From Callosobruchus maculatus (Eukaryota; Arthropoda; Insecta; Coleoptera; Chrysomelidae), in the NCBI GenBank assembly GCA_951848785.1, contig CATOUR010000174.1:1-64000 (forward strand): a stretch of 64,000 bases of DNA. The letters run 5' to 3'. Below are positions 42,799 to 53,891 of the stretch, in pieces. The notes beneath the pieces are model-generated. The model made no database searches. It was not told the DNA's origin and saw nothing but the letters and a program-made list of their open reading frames with translations. Made by a program: the position numbers and the translations under genes. How positions within the stretch are numbered: position 1 is the stretch's first letter; each line of letters opens with the position of its first letter.

Positions 42799-43790
42799 GT
42801 AAGTGTTAGAATTTGGTCTTCGCTGTAAGGAGTTTGGTGACATGATATATCTGGAGTATATACTATGTATCAGCTTTTTGTAATGTCAGTAATTCCTGAC
42901 TTGATATTATACTTAGTTAGAGTTAGTGATTCATGTCTTAGCCATCTTCTTCTAGTGTCAGTGATTGATGTCTGAGTACTGCTGATTTTTTGTAAAGGTT
43001 ACATGCAGGATCGAAAGATAATACACTTTAAACATTAAATTTTTTGTTTTTTTCGCGTTTTAAAATCAAGTTTAATAATTTTTTGGATTTTTAGATGCAT
43101 GGCTTTTCTTGTTGATATTTCTGGATTCAAGTAGGTATAAAAAGATTAGAGCAAACTTACCTGATTCGAAAAACAAAACCCGAAAATTTCAGTATATTTT
43201 TTGAAGATATATTTTCATATTATTAGGTATGTAAAGGTTCTATCAAGATACAGTACTGTAATATGCTTTCGTGCTATTTGAACTGATTTAACCGATCACA
43301 ATATATGTTTACGTCTTTATTTATTATTGATAGAGATCCCCAAGGAGCCTTGCAAAAAATTCTATCTTTTCTGTACCTTCCTATCTCATGGATGACAACG
43401 TCCTTTATTACCTATCACTCTTGATCTACTGGTATGTGATCTTCGCTTATCACTTGATATTTATATACCTACTTTAAGTGTGTACTTGTTCTTATGAAGT
43501 ACGTTTCTTGTTTCTCATATACTTCATTTCATATCTTGATACTTCCTTTTCACTTTTTGGTCAGTAATTTTAACGTCAGTATTTTACAATAAAAGTATAT
43601 GTATATCATTTCTTGATTTACGACAATTCAGTGACCTGTATTTTGTCTATAAATGAAATCTTGTTATTAAAAAGTATAATATCCTATAGTTTATTCTTTC
43701 TACATTGCTTGTCATCCTCAAAATTTATTTAGGTACTCTAATATTGCAATGGTACGATCTTCACTAATTTCTGATAATATAAAATAAACT
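42799..43790. other. Presumed first intron, left part
   Basis: AT-rich. Contains pieces that recur after the second exon copy: a TAGTGTCA-TGATT segment with GTA/CTG-TGATTTT and AAAGGT near 42955-43005 versus 43940-44015, and CATTTCATATCTT-ATACTTCC near 43527 versus 44231. Confidence 0.5.
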
Positions 43791-43799
43791 GTCAGTATC

Positions 43800-43833
43800 A
43801 GAATAAAAGTGCCAGCAATGGAGATAGCTCAAG
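43800..43833 (+). pseudogene. Diverged duplicate of the candidate first exon
   Basis: AGAATAAAAGTGCCAGCAAT continues GGAGATAGCTCAAG, matching 42765-42798 with a few changes, and ends at AAG/GTTGGT. The position equivalent to the start codon is ATC, so translation cannot start in the same place, and the donor is weaker. Flanking introns are also similar, so a segment of at least several hundred bp was duplicated in tandem with an offset of about 1035 bp. It may be a dead copy or an alternative internal exon. Confidence 0.55.
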
Positions 43834-44269
43834 GTTGGTTTTTGTAATGTATATGGAATTTGGGATGACTGCTCTTCATTGCAATGAGTTCGGTCCTCTT
43901 CTGTTATCTCTATATGTGGTACAGACCATCAGCCTCTTTTAGTGTCAATCATTTCTCTTCTACCATTCGATTAATGTTATTTGATACTGTAGATTTTAGA
44001 GCAAAGGTCTTTTCAAACCAAGTTATTTTCGGATAAGGTCATAAAAAATGAAAAAGCACAAAAACAAAAAGAACAGAACGTTTTTTTCTCAAAAAAATAT
44101 GTGTTCTTTTACGATCCTGGCATCACGGCATGGCGAACTTTATTACTTACCTCTTGATCTCTGCTCGCATGTGTGTTTTTTATTATTTAATAATACAGAG
44201 ATATGTCCTTTATTTCTTTGGTTCCATTTCATTTCATATCTTCATACTTCCTTGGTTGTAAGTTAATGT

Positions 44270-45095
44270 TTTTTCAGCATGATTTTGTTTTTGTTTTAAA
44301 GACAAAGTTTGTGATTTAGATGTTTTGTTTCAGTTCTCTGGTTTGTTATTATAAAATAATAATAATAATAATTAGGTACATTTATTCTTTTGGTTTTATT
44401 CGATATTTTTCGCATTTAGTCAGCAGTCACAAAAGTATGTAACTGCGAAGCTGTAGTTGATCAGTATTCTATTATATAATTGCTAAATATACAAAATCAA
44501 CAATATTGTTGCCAATTCAGTCGTTTCTTCTGCATTGACTTTTTCTGTATTCAAAGAATAAGTTCGTATTCTTCAAATGTTGTTTTAGTTCCCTGGTTTG
44601 TTATTATAAAACAATAATTATTATGTTCATTTTTTGGTTTCATTCTGTTTCGTCTCATCAGTCCATATAGTTTTCGCATTTACTCAGCAGTCACAAATTT
44701 TTTTATTGAAATGCAAAGATGTAGTTGATGAGTAAGCTATTATATAATTGCTAAATATACAAAATTAAAAATAATGTTGCCAAGATACTCTACGGAATGT
44801 TGTCAGTCAACATTTCTTCTGAATTTTTTGGTTTATGAAGAATGAGTTTGTAATTTTGGTGTTTTGTTTTAGTTCTCTGGATTATGGTTATAAAATAATA
44901 ATAATTACGTTCTTTTTTTTGTTTAATTCCTTCTCACATCATGACTCACTACATTTTTCGCATTTACTGAGTAGTCACAAAATAATGTATTATTTTATTG
45001 AACTGAGAAGATATAGTTTATCATTATTTAATAATATAATTGCTAATTGTACAGAATCAAAAATATTGTTGGTAAGATAGTCCTTTATCAATACT
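44270..45095. repeat. Three-unit tandem repeat, period about 260-280 bp
   Basis: Each unit has TTGTTT(C/T)AGTTC(T/C)CTGG, TTATAAAA-AATAATAATTA, TTTTCGCATTTA, CAGCAGTCACAAA, GAAG-T-TAGTTGATGAG, ATTATATAATTGCTAA, TACAAAAT, and AATATTGTTGCCAA. Units begin near 44325, 44585 and 44865. They are diverged but keep the same order. No coding signal. The AATAATAATAA runs inside the units vary in length. Confidence 0.85.
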
Positions 45096-45560
45096 AGAAG
45101 GTTTGGAGCTATTCAAATCTTGCAATCTTCCTACCACCCCCCAAATCCTGGAGTGTTTTAATTAGACAATATAATTATAAAAAATACATAATTATAGGTG
45201 TCCAATAAGATATTTCTACAGTTTTCGGATAGAATTTAATTTTTTCTAAATCGATCAGTGATCTATCTATATATACAGCTTAAAAACGAACTTCCGTATT
45301 TCGCGCTTTTTGCCTTCGTCACTAGATCTACTTTTAAGAGCTTTAAACGTTTCTTCGTCAGAATAGTACGTTATAAGACCAAACTGTAAAGAGGCGAAGA
45401 AATACTGTTTTTTTTTCTTATGAACCACTCGGTGGTTACTGAATGGAAGTGTGATATTGTGAAAAGAACAATGAAAATAATAAACCATTTTCGTTGCTGC
45501 AATAGTAATAACCGTAGAATACTTTCCAAGTCTTAGAGAGATCAAGTGTTATCGGATGGC
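45096..45560. other. AT-rich stretch without recognised gene
   Basis: A 92-codon minus-strand frame (45545-45267) has no recognised similarity. Confidence 0.4.
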
Positions 45561-45562
45561 AC

Positions 45563-45760
45563 ATACAGGGTGGGCCAATAGTGGGTGGACGGAGGATTGT
45601 GGGCTTACTGAAAAATATTTCAAAAATCTGTCACTTGATCATGGTAGGGACCCTTGAGGGCTATAACGTAAAAATATTTTCACTCAAACTTTGACGTTTA
45701 TACAGGGTGATTCATATCAAAGTTACATTTTTTTTAATGGAACCCCCTATATGTTATTGC
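45563..45760. mobile_element. Possible MITE remnant with ACAGGGTG motifs
   Basis: ACAGGGTGGGCC at 45566 and ACAGGGTGATTCAT near 45700 are in the same orientation and resemble the CAGGGTG ends of the TA-flanked MITEs at 15.3 and 55.3 kb. No inverted partner was found, so this may be two decayed ends. Confidence 0.3.
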
Positions 45761-47210
45761 ATATTTGGATTCCCTGGTTAATTCTAGTGTGACTTTATGT
45801 ATCACACATGGGACTTTAGACGAACCGTTTAGGCGCAAATCACCATTTTTGTTATAAGTAGGTATCAGAAAAAAATTGAATATCGCAGCGATTATAAAAC
45901 CTAGAAGGCTGTGACTTTGCGGTACGACTAAGCATGAAATGCGTCACCTTAGATCAGAGGGCTAAATTTGAATTCTTTTTGCACTTGGAGAAATCAGTAG
46001 ATTAATTAAGGAAACTTCAACTACTACTGTATGCCTTACAGTGTGTCGCATACTGCACCTTTACAGCCTCTGTGAATATTTCTATAAGAAGGTCTATAAC
46101 AAACGTGCATCCAGTAAATGGAAGATTCTTCATAAAAGTATGTATTTGTCTATAATCCATCTGACTAACGGAGGTGGGATTTTTAATTATTAGATAAGGT
46201 AGTTGCTGTGATTGATACTACTTTTATGATTCTATCACAAGCTTGCAATTAGTAATTATACAATAGTTATAATGTAAACATGAAAAATCTGGCATAAATC
46301 TGCAAACCAATCGCGTTGTTCTGATATCCTGCTATGATTTTGATCAATGAATCACCATGAATTTCCAAAATAGTTTTGACAAAAGTGTCGTCCAGCTTTG
46401 ACGTTTTGTCTTCAATATTGATAAAATACTATTGGATGATACTAAATGATATAGCCCTCAATACCCAATAGAAAGCTTTTGCTAAACAACACCCAATAGA
46501 AAAGTTTGGCAAAGCGTTTGCTTTTAAAATACGCATGTTGATAAAACCGGGCCTAAGACTGTTACTGGCTATCATTTTGAATTTATCAAAAATGTAAATA
46601 CAATAGTTTGTGTTCTTTAAGACCTGATAAACACTGCAGCTGCCAATAAATGCCACTTATACAGATGATTTTTTTCTCAAACATTTTGTACTTTGATAAG
46701 GCCTGCAGAGGTAGCAGAAACGTCAGTAAAAGTTTATATTTCAACGTATGTGGTTTTAATAATGAGACAGTACACCGTTATGAGTAATAAAACACCCAAG
46801 TAGCGCATTTTGCGTAATTACAATATGTTCTCCGTCTATTTAAAGGGCCTGGACACACACATTTATACATACGTATTTGCCATGTAAAACACGGACTCAC
46901 TATTTCTCGCATAACTTACTTTATTTTCAAACTACATATATAATATTTCAGAAGGCGATAGTTAAGACCTTAATGAATGACAACTATTTTCGATTTTCTC
47001 AAAAAAGTTTTTTAATGTGCAAAAAAACTCGCAATGCAAAATCATACATTCTATAAATGCCTGTAATTTAACAATCAAACACGACATCAAAAAAAAAGGC
47101 TAAATAGCTGCACAAGCGCAAGCTTTCTTCTTCAATTTGCTCTTTGAATCATTACTGTAAGTTTAAAGGTAACGTCAGGAGCTTGGAAATGCGATATTCG
47201 TTTTTATGGT
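45761..47210. other. AT-rich stretch without recognised gene
   Basis: Short frames only, including a 75-codon minus-strand frame at 46656-46429 with no recognised family. Confidence 0.5.
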
Positions 47211-47268
47211 GACCTTTGGACCTTACCTTTGGACCTTTTGACCTTACCTTTGGATTTTTGGACTTATC
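47208..47268. repeat. Short repeat of TGACCTTTGG-like motifs
   Basis: CCTTACCTTTGGA appears twice, 21 bases apart, beside TGACCTTTGGACC and TTTTGACC. The half-site AGGTCA (reverse TGACCT) recurs, as in nuclear receptor targets, but the pattern is also a simple degenerate repeat. Confidence 0.4.
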
Positions 47269-47419
47269 TCCCCTCATCTTAGACACACACACTGGACAAA
47301 GGGAACAGGCGGTCGCGCCTCCTGCTAACACGGGAATAAATCTTTTCTTGGATTCTCAATTTCGCGCGCTATATACCCTAGACCCTTAAATAAGAGCTAA
47401 ATCGTATGTACACAAAAAA

Positions 47420-47830
47420 GCTATTTTAAGCAGACTCCGGATTGCTGCGTTTAAAGACACAAAGTTGCCAGCACGTGATCAACAAGACCGAAGAACAACG
47501 AAGTTTCTAATTAAAAGCTCCACGTCCCGGAGCCTGAGAACTGGCGTCGGCGGGATGCTCGCCGCGACGTGGCGTCGAAATGAGCTCTTTAAAAGCCCCT
47601 CCGCCCCCGCCGTTCCCCGACAGCCGCTCTATGCAAAAACAAAAAGTTGTTATAATGATTTTTCGGGAAACGAGAGACTGCGCCAAGCTTTTTCCTTCCC
47701 ATCGAGCCTTCTGCATTTTCTTCTCCCAGTTCTGCCAAGATGCCGACGCTATTCGCGTCTCGGGGAATGCGTGCTTTAGTGAATGAAGTGTTGATTTATC
47801 TGGAGTACATGGAAAGGGATAATCGACGCG
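47420..47830. promoter_or_regulatory. GC-richer non-repeat block
   Basis: A stretch with CpG-rich patches (GTCGGCGGGATGCTCGCCGC and CCCCTCCGCCCCCGCCG), GCACGTGATC with a CACGTG E-box at its start, TCTTTAAAAGCCCC and TATGCAAAA. No similarity to the transposons in the window and no convincing exon. A 151-codon minus-strand frame and a 104-codon plus-strand frame overlap here and neither is recognisable. It may be an enhancer or an alternative promoter. Confidence 0.3.
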
Positions 47831-47881
47831 GCTTGGGCTGCTTTCAGGTAGCTTAGACCTTTTAAGCCTTAGTATTAGTTT

Positions 47882-49085
47882 TTTACTTCCCACACCGATA
47901 GGTGAGGGGAGCATTGTGATCGCGAAAATTTTCGATTTCGAGATAATACGCTTTTTGGGCATGTTATCATGTCTACATAACGAAAATCCACGTTACTCAT
48001 TTCCGTCGGTCTGTCTGTCTGTCTGTCTGTTGGCGTTTTTCTAACGTCGTAATCTCAGTAACCGCTGCATGGATTGTGATGAAATTTGGGCAGCGATATG
48101 TTGTGGTGTCGTAGTAGGTAATGTTCCGATAATTTCGGAAGTCGTTGTATATACGGGGGGTGAAGTAGTTAGCAAAAAACGAAAAATTTCAAATATTCCT
48201 CAGGCTTCGTTTTTAGGCATTTTAGGGATTCCTGACCATTTTCTACATTTTTTTGGGTGGGGGTGAATTTGGGGTGGTTGGAGGGTGGAGGGTTGTAAAC
48301 TGAAACATTTGTTGTATTCATAATGGGCTGTCCAATGATCTGTGAAAGAAAGACCTAGCAGCATAATAGACGTTTGTTAGGTCCATTCGAACATTGCCTT
48401 GGCTATTACAGAAATCGAGGGACTTAGGGCCGGTTTCTCAATGTCCAGTTAAAGTGTCAGATAGGTATCTGCCAGATAGCGTTGCTATGGATACAACTGC
48501 CAGATAATATTTACGTGACTTCGTAAGTTTAACTTTCAGTTGTTTAAACAATTTATCTAACAGTTGCTGTTATCTTGCAAATAAATATTTAACTGGACAT
48601 TGAGAAACTGATCCTGAGTACGACGACTGATGTATACATCCGTGTATTGCTTTAGATCGTTCTGAATTTAGTAACATGGAAATTAGATAATTGATTTTAA
48701 TGAAATTTAGACACACTATTATTACCGTGGCGAGGATGAAAAATGCGTATGGTTTTCAGAAATCGTGTCAGTGGCGGTGCAGCAATAATAAAAAAAACTA
48801 AAAATATAAAAATAGCACAAACTTCATTTTTAAGCAATTTGGGGGTTCCTGGTTGATTCGTTTCGTCCAGTTGAACCTGGCAGAATGAAAATTTTTTTTT
48901 TTAGTTCCTACGGAGAGACTTAGGAAACTATTTACTCGTTTTTGTGTTGGTTGTTTTTTGACGTCATGCGAACGATTACTTGGTTGCAAGGGATCTCAGA
49001 CTATAGCTTCATGCAAAGGGAATGTAATAAAATGATATCACTGTTATGTGTGGGAACTACTGAGTCAATCAACTTGACTCCATTT
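47882..49085 (+). mobile_element. Family A repeat, most complete copy
   Basis: Starts TACTTCCCACACCGATAGG and ends with the inverted AGTTCCCACACATAAC, giving short TTCCCACAC termini. The microsatellite GTCTGTCTGTCTGTCTGTC at 48010-48030 is the counterpart of the expanded array at 1-3965. A pyrimidine/purine-rich middle (GGTGGGGGTGAATTTGGGGT) also occurs in the 25.2 kb copy. No transposase. A Harbinger-type MITE interrupts it at 48427-48614. Confidence 0.8.
48427..48614. mobile_element. 188 bp Harbinger-type MITE nested in family A
   Basis: GGGCCGGTTTCTCAATGTCC at the left and its near complement (GGACATTGAGAAACTGATCC) at the right form 28 bp inverted ends. The left flank is TTA and the right flank TGA, a mutated TTA duplication. 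The interior is without genes. It is a close relative of 49378-49524. Confidence 0.85.
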
Positions 49086-49377
49086 TTTTTAATTTAGGAA
49101 ACAATTTGAATCGTCTCCCCGCGGGTTATCAATAAAAGCTAGATATGCTGGAAGGTAAACTTTTTACTGAAATTTCGGCTACCTCTCTGACCTTACTTGG
49201 AGTGACATTGATATCATTTGACAGCTGTCAGCAAGCAGCTTTTAGTTTTTCAGCGTCTTAAGATCACGGTGCTGTCTTATGAGTGGATGATGTGACGCAC
49301 AGACTACAATCCAGAGTTCTTAGATTATATATTATAGCCTCTTTTAGACTCATCACTTATAGCATTGCCTACACTTA

Positions 49378-49524
49378 GGGCTGGTTTCTCAATGTTCAGT
49401 TAAAAGTGTCAGATACGATTTACGTGAATTCGTAAGTTTAACCTTTAATTGTTTAAACAACGTATCTAACAGTTAACCGTTAACCTCCAGATAAATATTT
49501 AACCAGATATTGAGAAACCGGCCC
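49378..49524. mobile_element. 147 bp Harbinger-type MITE
   Basis: Perfect TTA duplications at 49375-49377 and 49525-49527. Ends are GGGCTGGTTTCTCAATGTTC and the inverted GGGCCGGTTTCTCAATATCT. The interior shares GTGTCAGATA, TTACGTGA-TTCGTAAGTTTAA and TTGTTTAAACAA with the copy at 48427. The centre contains the palindrome TTGTTTAAACAA. Confidence 0.9.
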
Positions 49525-49529
49525 TTACA

Positions 49530-50050
49530 GTCTATTTTGTATATAGATTTTCTCAGGGATTTTTTTAACCTCCTGGGATTGGCGGTGTCCTTTTGAGATC
49601 GGTCACTGGCTGCGGACTGATACTCCCAGGGATACCTCGCATGTCCGTTTTAGTCAATCAGCCATAACCTTTTGTTTCTAAATTTTAGTGTTGCCAAATA
49701 CTTTTACTTTGATTCTTTTAAATTTTTTACTGCAACTTTTGGTCTGGGTGGATGACCAATCAAGTTTTCGGCTCTAGATTTGGCAAAAAGGCCGTGGTCT
49801 GGCAATTTAGATGATTTATCTTCCCCGACAGAAATAGACCGCATAGAAAATCTATTCACCTTCTGATATTTCCTGTTCTGTATCAGAGGTATGAGCTGTG
49901 CCTCTAACGTATCCATTTCATTTAGGTCTTCGTCATTGTATGCCTTATCCGTTGAATCTTGAATCTCTTACTTTCTTCCCGATACTCCTCCATTATATAG
50001 TCATAACAGTAACCTTGGATTTGATAGTATCTCTGTACTTCTTTCCAAAA
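49530..50050. other. Stretch without recognised gene
   Basis: A 70-codon minus-strand frame (49916-49704) rich in Lys and Ser is unassigned. Confidence 0.4.
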
Positions 50051-50059
50051 AAACATGGC

Positions 50060-50350
50060 GTTTGACTTAGAAGAATTTAAACGCAAATAATCTAAATGGA
50101 TAAATTCAGATGCGTTGAGGAAACTACATCTAGCTATTTTCGTACATAAAATTATTGTTGGTAAAACTCCTGTTTATCTTTATGATAAGTTGGTACCGCT
50201 TTCGACACCTACTGAAACACGCTCTTAACATACACTAGGGTATTAATTCTACGCCATACCTATACAATTTACAATTATCTACCAGAGATAAAAAACTTGT
50301 CACTGTTAAATTTTGAAAAGAGGTTAAAAAGTCTATCATTAACCTAGTAA
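50060..50350 (+). pseudogene. Non-LTR ORF2 C-terminal relic
   Basis: Plus-strand frames read SDALRKLHLAIFVHKIIVGK, TPVYLYDKLVPLST, HTHNTRVLILRHTYTI and LPEIKNLSLLNFEKRLKSLS. The order (R--LHLA-L-HKI---K-P-YL--KL, H-TR, LP--IK-LS-L-FEK-LK) is that of the ORF2 tail in CR1/jockey-type elements. Two frame changes; no polymerase. Confidence 0.65.
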
Positions 50351-50559
50351 CTGATGAAGGCTTCTTGCTATGTTCTTGGCTTACTCTCATGGTTTGTGAT
50401 GTGATAGATTATATAGTATCTTTAATAGAAACATACTACTGTCTACCTTTCAGGTAACAATTAAGCCCAGCATGTGAGAGATCATCAAAGCCTCTGCCTT
50501 GCAGTAAATTAAAAAAAAGTTGGAACACATTGGTCTTGCACTCTCGTCACAAGATGAGT

Positions 50560-50945
50560 CACGCAATTAATCTGCTCTCATCAGGTGTCCTGCGACGAAC
50601 AATCGAAAGAGGGCTCGCGGCCCTCTATGATGGTCGATGGATTTTATTTATCAGAAGCCGTGTCCAGCCGATGATGATAATAAAAAAGGAAAAGGGGTGA
50701 TGTCCGGCAGACCGTGTTAGTCTCGTTCGAACGAGAAAGGTCGTTTGTTGAACTGTGCTGCTTCGCAGACCAGTTGGCGGCTCTGTTAATCGCTATTTCC
50801 GCGATGCAACCAACGTGACAGGGGGCACTCGTAATTTGGATCATACGCTGGGACTTCCCGACCGACGATTAAAAGGGGGCTTAGTATACATGGGTAGCTC
50901 GGGAAGCCGTGTCAAAAAGCCTGAAGTCGCGTCTACCTAGAAGCA
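50560..50945. promoter_or_regulatory. GC-richer non-repeat block with perfect palindrome
   Basis: Unique-looking sequence containing CGGCCCTCTATGATGG, a 16 bp palindrome at 50721-50736 and AACCAACGTGAC. No coding frame is convincing: a 61-codon plus-strand frame is rich in Gly and Arg. It resembles neither the transposons nor the neighbouring AT-rich DNA, so it may be regulatory or a conserved non-coding RNA exon. Confidence 0.25.
50721..50736. promoter_or_regulatory. 16 bp perfect palindrome
   Basis: TCTCGTTCGAACGAGA is its own reverse complement. It may be a dimer-binding site. Confidence 0.4.
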
Positions 50946-51249
50946 ACATTTGCCATTACTGACTTTTTTCTAGGAACAAATTTGCTATTTGACGGTCAAT
51001 GTTTATGCTTTCTCATGTCGCGTCGAATATTGTTTAATTTTTTATACGACCGATGAGCGAAAGAGAGAAAGGGTGTAAAATATTTCCTTCGTTAACTATC
51101 TCCCCACCAGTTTCTGCAGTATTTGTTCTGTTTCTTTTTGAACTAACTATGAGATCACTGATGTTGAATTATTGTCTAAGGCTGGCTAATTGTTAGTGAA
51201 ATTTGAAATTAGGTTTTCTCGGTATCAGATGTACTTTTTTATGCTCAAC

Positions 51250-51640
51250 CTCCCGCAAAGGCTGAAAGCCTTTGGCGCTGTCGAAGCGCTGCGAGAGTAT
51301 AGAAGTGTCGGTGCACGTTAGATTTTAAACGCTCCAGGTTGTAGCCGCTGTGAAACAAATTGCCTGGTAGCTCATTCCACAGCGTCGAAGTTCTCTAAAA
51401 GAAGGAATGCTGGAGTATCGGGGAATAGGGATCTTGACCTGGTAAGGATGAGCTCGCAGCGTCTCTCTAGTGTTCGTCGTTCGGACGGTCTTTGGTGTTA
51501 TTATCTGGAAAAGCTCACTCGAACAACTTCCGTGATAGGATCTGTAAAACAGGGACAGGTCAGCCACCTTTCTTCGATGTTCCAGGCTGTGAACGTCCTT
51601 TGCTCTCTTCTGTTAACGCATTTAATAGATTCTAAAAATT
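51250..51640 (-). pseudogene. Non-LTR ORF2 C-terminal fragment
   Basis: Minus strand reads LEHRRKVADLSLFYRSYHGS, CSSELFQIITPKTVRTTNTR, TLRAHPYQVKIPIPR, SFRELRRCGMSY with LWNELPGNLFHSGYNLERLK in the next frame. This is the widespread ORF2 tail of CR1/jockey-type elements: EHRR-V-DL-LFY-Y--G-CS-EL, TR------HP, R---WN-LP. One frameshift separates the WN-LP part. The polymerase is missing. Confidence 0.85.
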
Positions 51641-51653
51641 CGCTTTTTACCGG

Positions 51654-51668
51654 AGCGCCAACTGGTGG
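51654..51668 (-). promoter_or_regulatory. Second CTCF-like site
   Basis: Minus strand CCACCAGTTGGCGCT fits CCASYAGRKGGCRSY at 14 of 15 positions (T for R at position 8). It lies in the same orientation as the site at 30929-30943. It sits next to a retrotransposon fragment, so chance is not excluded. Confidence 0.4.
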
Positions 51669-51699
51669 AGCAATAGTGAACGATTTCTTGCTATTTTGC

Positions 51700-52200
51700 T
51701 GTGTTTAAAAGATAATTATTGAAAATGTAAGTATAAAACTATATCTGTAAAGTATACTACTCTCCTCCGTTCAGCTGTGTAACTCGCTCAATCAAAATAA
51801 TCACAAACAGACATAATTTGTAATTTATACAGGATAATCGGGACTCTCTAACAACGTATTTAAAGCTGGGTGAAACGTCAGAGTCAGAGTTGCCGAACGA
51901 AAAAAATCTCCCATCGGTTTTTAATGATGCGGTTATAAAAAAAACTCCTTCCTGTAGATGTGACGGGCAAATCACAGATTAAAGTAGACAATGATAAACA
52001 AAAGAAAAAAAGTTCAGATACGGAGAGAGTCTATGCGTCGACTCTGTGAATTGTTTTAAAAAAATATTAATTTTTTTCAAAAAAATAAATTGGGAGCTCA
52101 ACACTTTAGAAATACTATGAATTGCGCCAAGCCGAATCAGCTGACCAAAAAGTATAACACAAAAGGAGCCCAGATAGCAGATTACCGCGGCTGTTTTGAA
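51700..52200. other. Stretch without recognised gene
   Basis: Nothing recognised. Confidence 0.5.
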
Positions 52201-52204
52201 GAGG

Positions 52205-52480
52205 TTGCGTTACAGAAAGTTTAATAGATACATATCGTAGCAGTCCGTTTCAAGCTCTGGACACCCTAGGAACAAAGGTGAGGTCGTGATGCCCAGTTCC
52301 CCGCTCAGTTCTTGATGAATGAAGCACCCCCATCTTGGGATGAGGTGCCACGGGTGCATGTCAAAAACTCGGTGAGCGGCGAAATTATAGAGAGCTTAGT
52401 CAGAGGTCACCCACCGTACGCCGGTGATAAAGCTGGCTGTGGCGCGTTAAGGCCGATTAGTCGTCTTGCCCTTCTCTGGA
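52205..52480 (-). pseudogene. Non-LTR ORF2 C-terminal relic, third of its kind
   Basis: Minus strand reads RRLIGLNAPQPALSPAYGG, SLSIISPLTEFLTCTRGTSS and TSPLFLGCPELETDCY with stops. The nucleotide sequence matches the reverse complement of 28440-28700 (GGCGCGTTAAGGCCG, AATTATAGAG, CAGTCCGTTTCAAGC-CTGGACAC) and 20180-20700. Low coding integrity, so an old copy. Confidence 0.65.
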
Positions 52481-53890
52481 CTGCGTAAATGAACTAAAAT
52501 AAATATGGCCCAAATAATCAGAGGATTCAATCCATATAACCTTTTTATGGATTTCTTAGCACAAAAACATAACAAAAAACAAAAATCCGATCGTAACATA
52601 ATATTGTTCACCTTAGGACCACAACGTAGAACAATAAGGTCCAATTAACTGACCGTTAAATTTTTACCCACAATACAGCCCTTAACCCTTTCTGGTCACT
52701 GTCATTCAAACTCTAGAGTGACCTACTTTTTGACCGTCACTGACCACTGCCCTAAAAATATTGTCAAGAAAGATCAACCCTTTCACGTCCTAGCTGTTGT
52801 TTGCTGAAAAGTTGTGTTTTGCAGGTAAGAACGATCCTGTGAACCATCTATGAATATGGTTTTCATGATAGAACAACCGAGTATGAAATACTATGGATTT
52901 TATGTCGCTCTAAATTTCCAAAGTCGATCAGAGTGGTTTATAGAATGCGTATCGCTGAATATGTTATAACAGTTGCTGATCATTGCCGAATGTGATCATC
53001 AAAAGTTATTTTTCATAACAAAAGCTAAACATTCTTACACTTGTATAAAAATGTCTATTCTAGTTGCTTCTTATGTGTTTTGCATGTGTTTCTTTTATGA
53101 CTTCTGTAAGAACTAACTTTTATTAAAATTGTATATGGACAATTTTTTCTACAACTATAAGCAATAAACGAATCTGTATATTCAATTAGATTTGGTTTAA
53201 GACCTCAGAGATATCATATGAGCGTGTGAAATAATATTATGTCCGTTACATGTTTGGTATCTAAAAAATCGACTAACTTTTACGATTTGTTTGCCATTTT
53301 CATAGATTGTAGAAAGAAGAATACTTTAGCTGATTAATTTGTAAGATTTCCAAATTACATGCTAATAAAAATACACTTTTCACATATTGAACTAACTAAC
53401 CCGACAAAATTGAACAACGCATTCTAGGGGATTTAAAACCAGAGTAATGTGACAAAATAATGTTTTGATAAGAAATTTTGTTTGTTTGTCAGAATCTGTA
53501 AAGGTAATTGAATTTTAATGATTTAATTGGCTTTTTAGCGCTTCAAAACAAGGCATTTTTAACATTATCCCTTTCTGCTCTATCGGCTATCAAATAGTAT
53601 TTTTCGAGTATTGTTAGCTGTAACTTGTTCTTCTTCATTTTATTGTTTAAACTAACCTAGAGCTTTAATATATTCAGCTTCAACTTAATGGGGATTGTGC
53701 TGGCTAGCCAATCAGCATACTTTTTTGAGAAATTGTGGATGCTCAAGAAATTAATTAATTTTTAATCCTGGTGATACTGCTCACGATATTGAACATATCC
53801 AACGTTTTAAGTGATCGAAAATCGCATAGCAATATCACGTTACAAAGATAAGTACAGGTAAGGCTTATAAAATAATAAAATGGCGTAAAA
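52481..53890. other. AT-rich stretch without recognised gene
   Basis: Nothing recognised. Confidence 0.5.
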
Positions 53891-53891
53891 A

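Noticed and set aside
47507..47962. 151-codon minus-strand frame as a gene
   Set aside because: It runs from a family A repeat end into the GC-rich block, contains low-complexity Gly runs and shows no domain or splice support.
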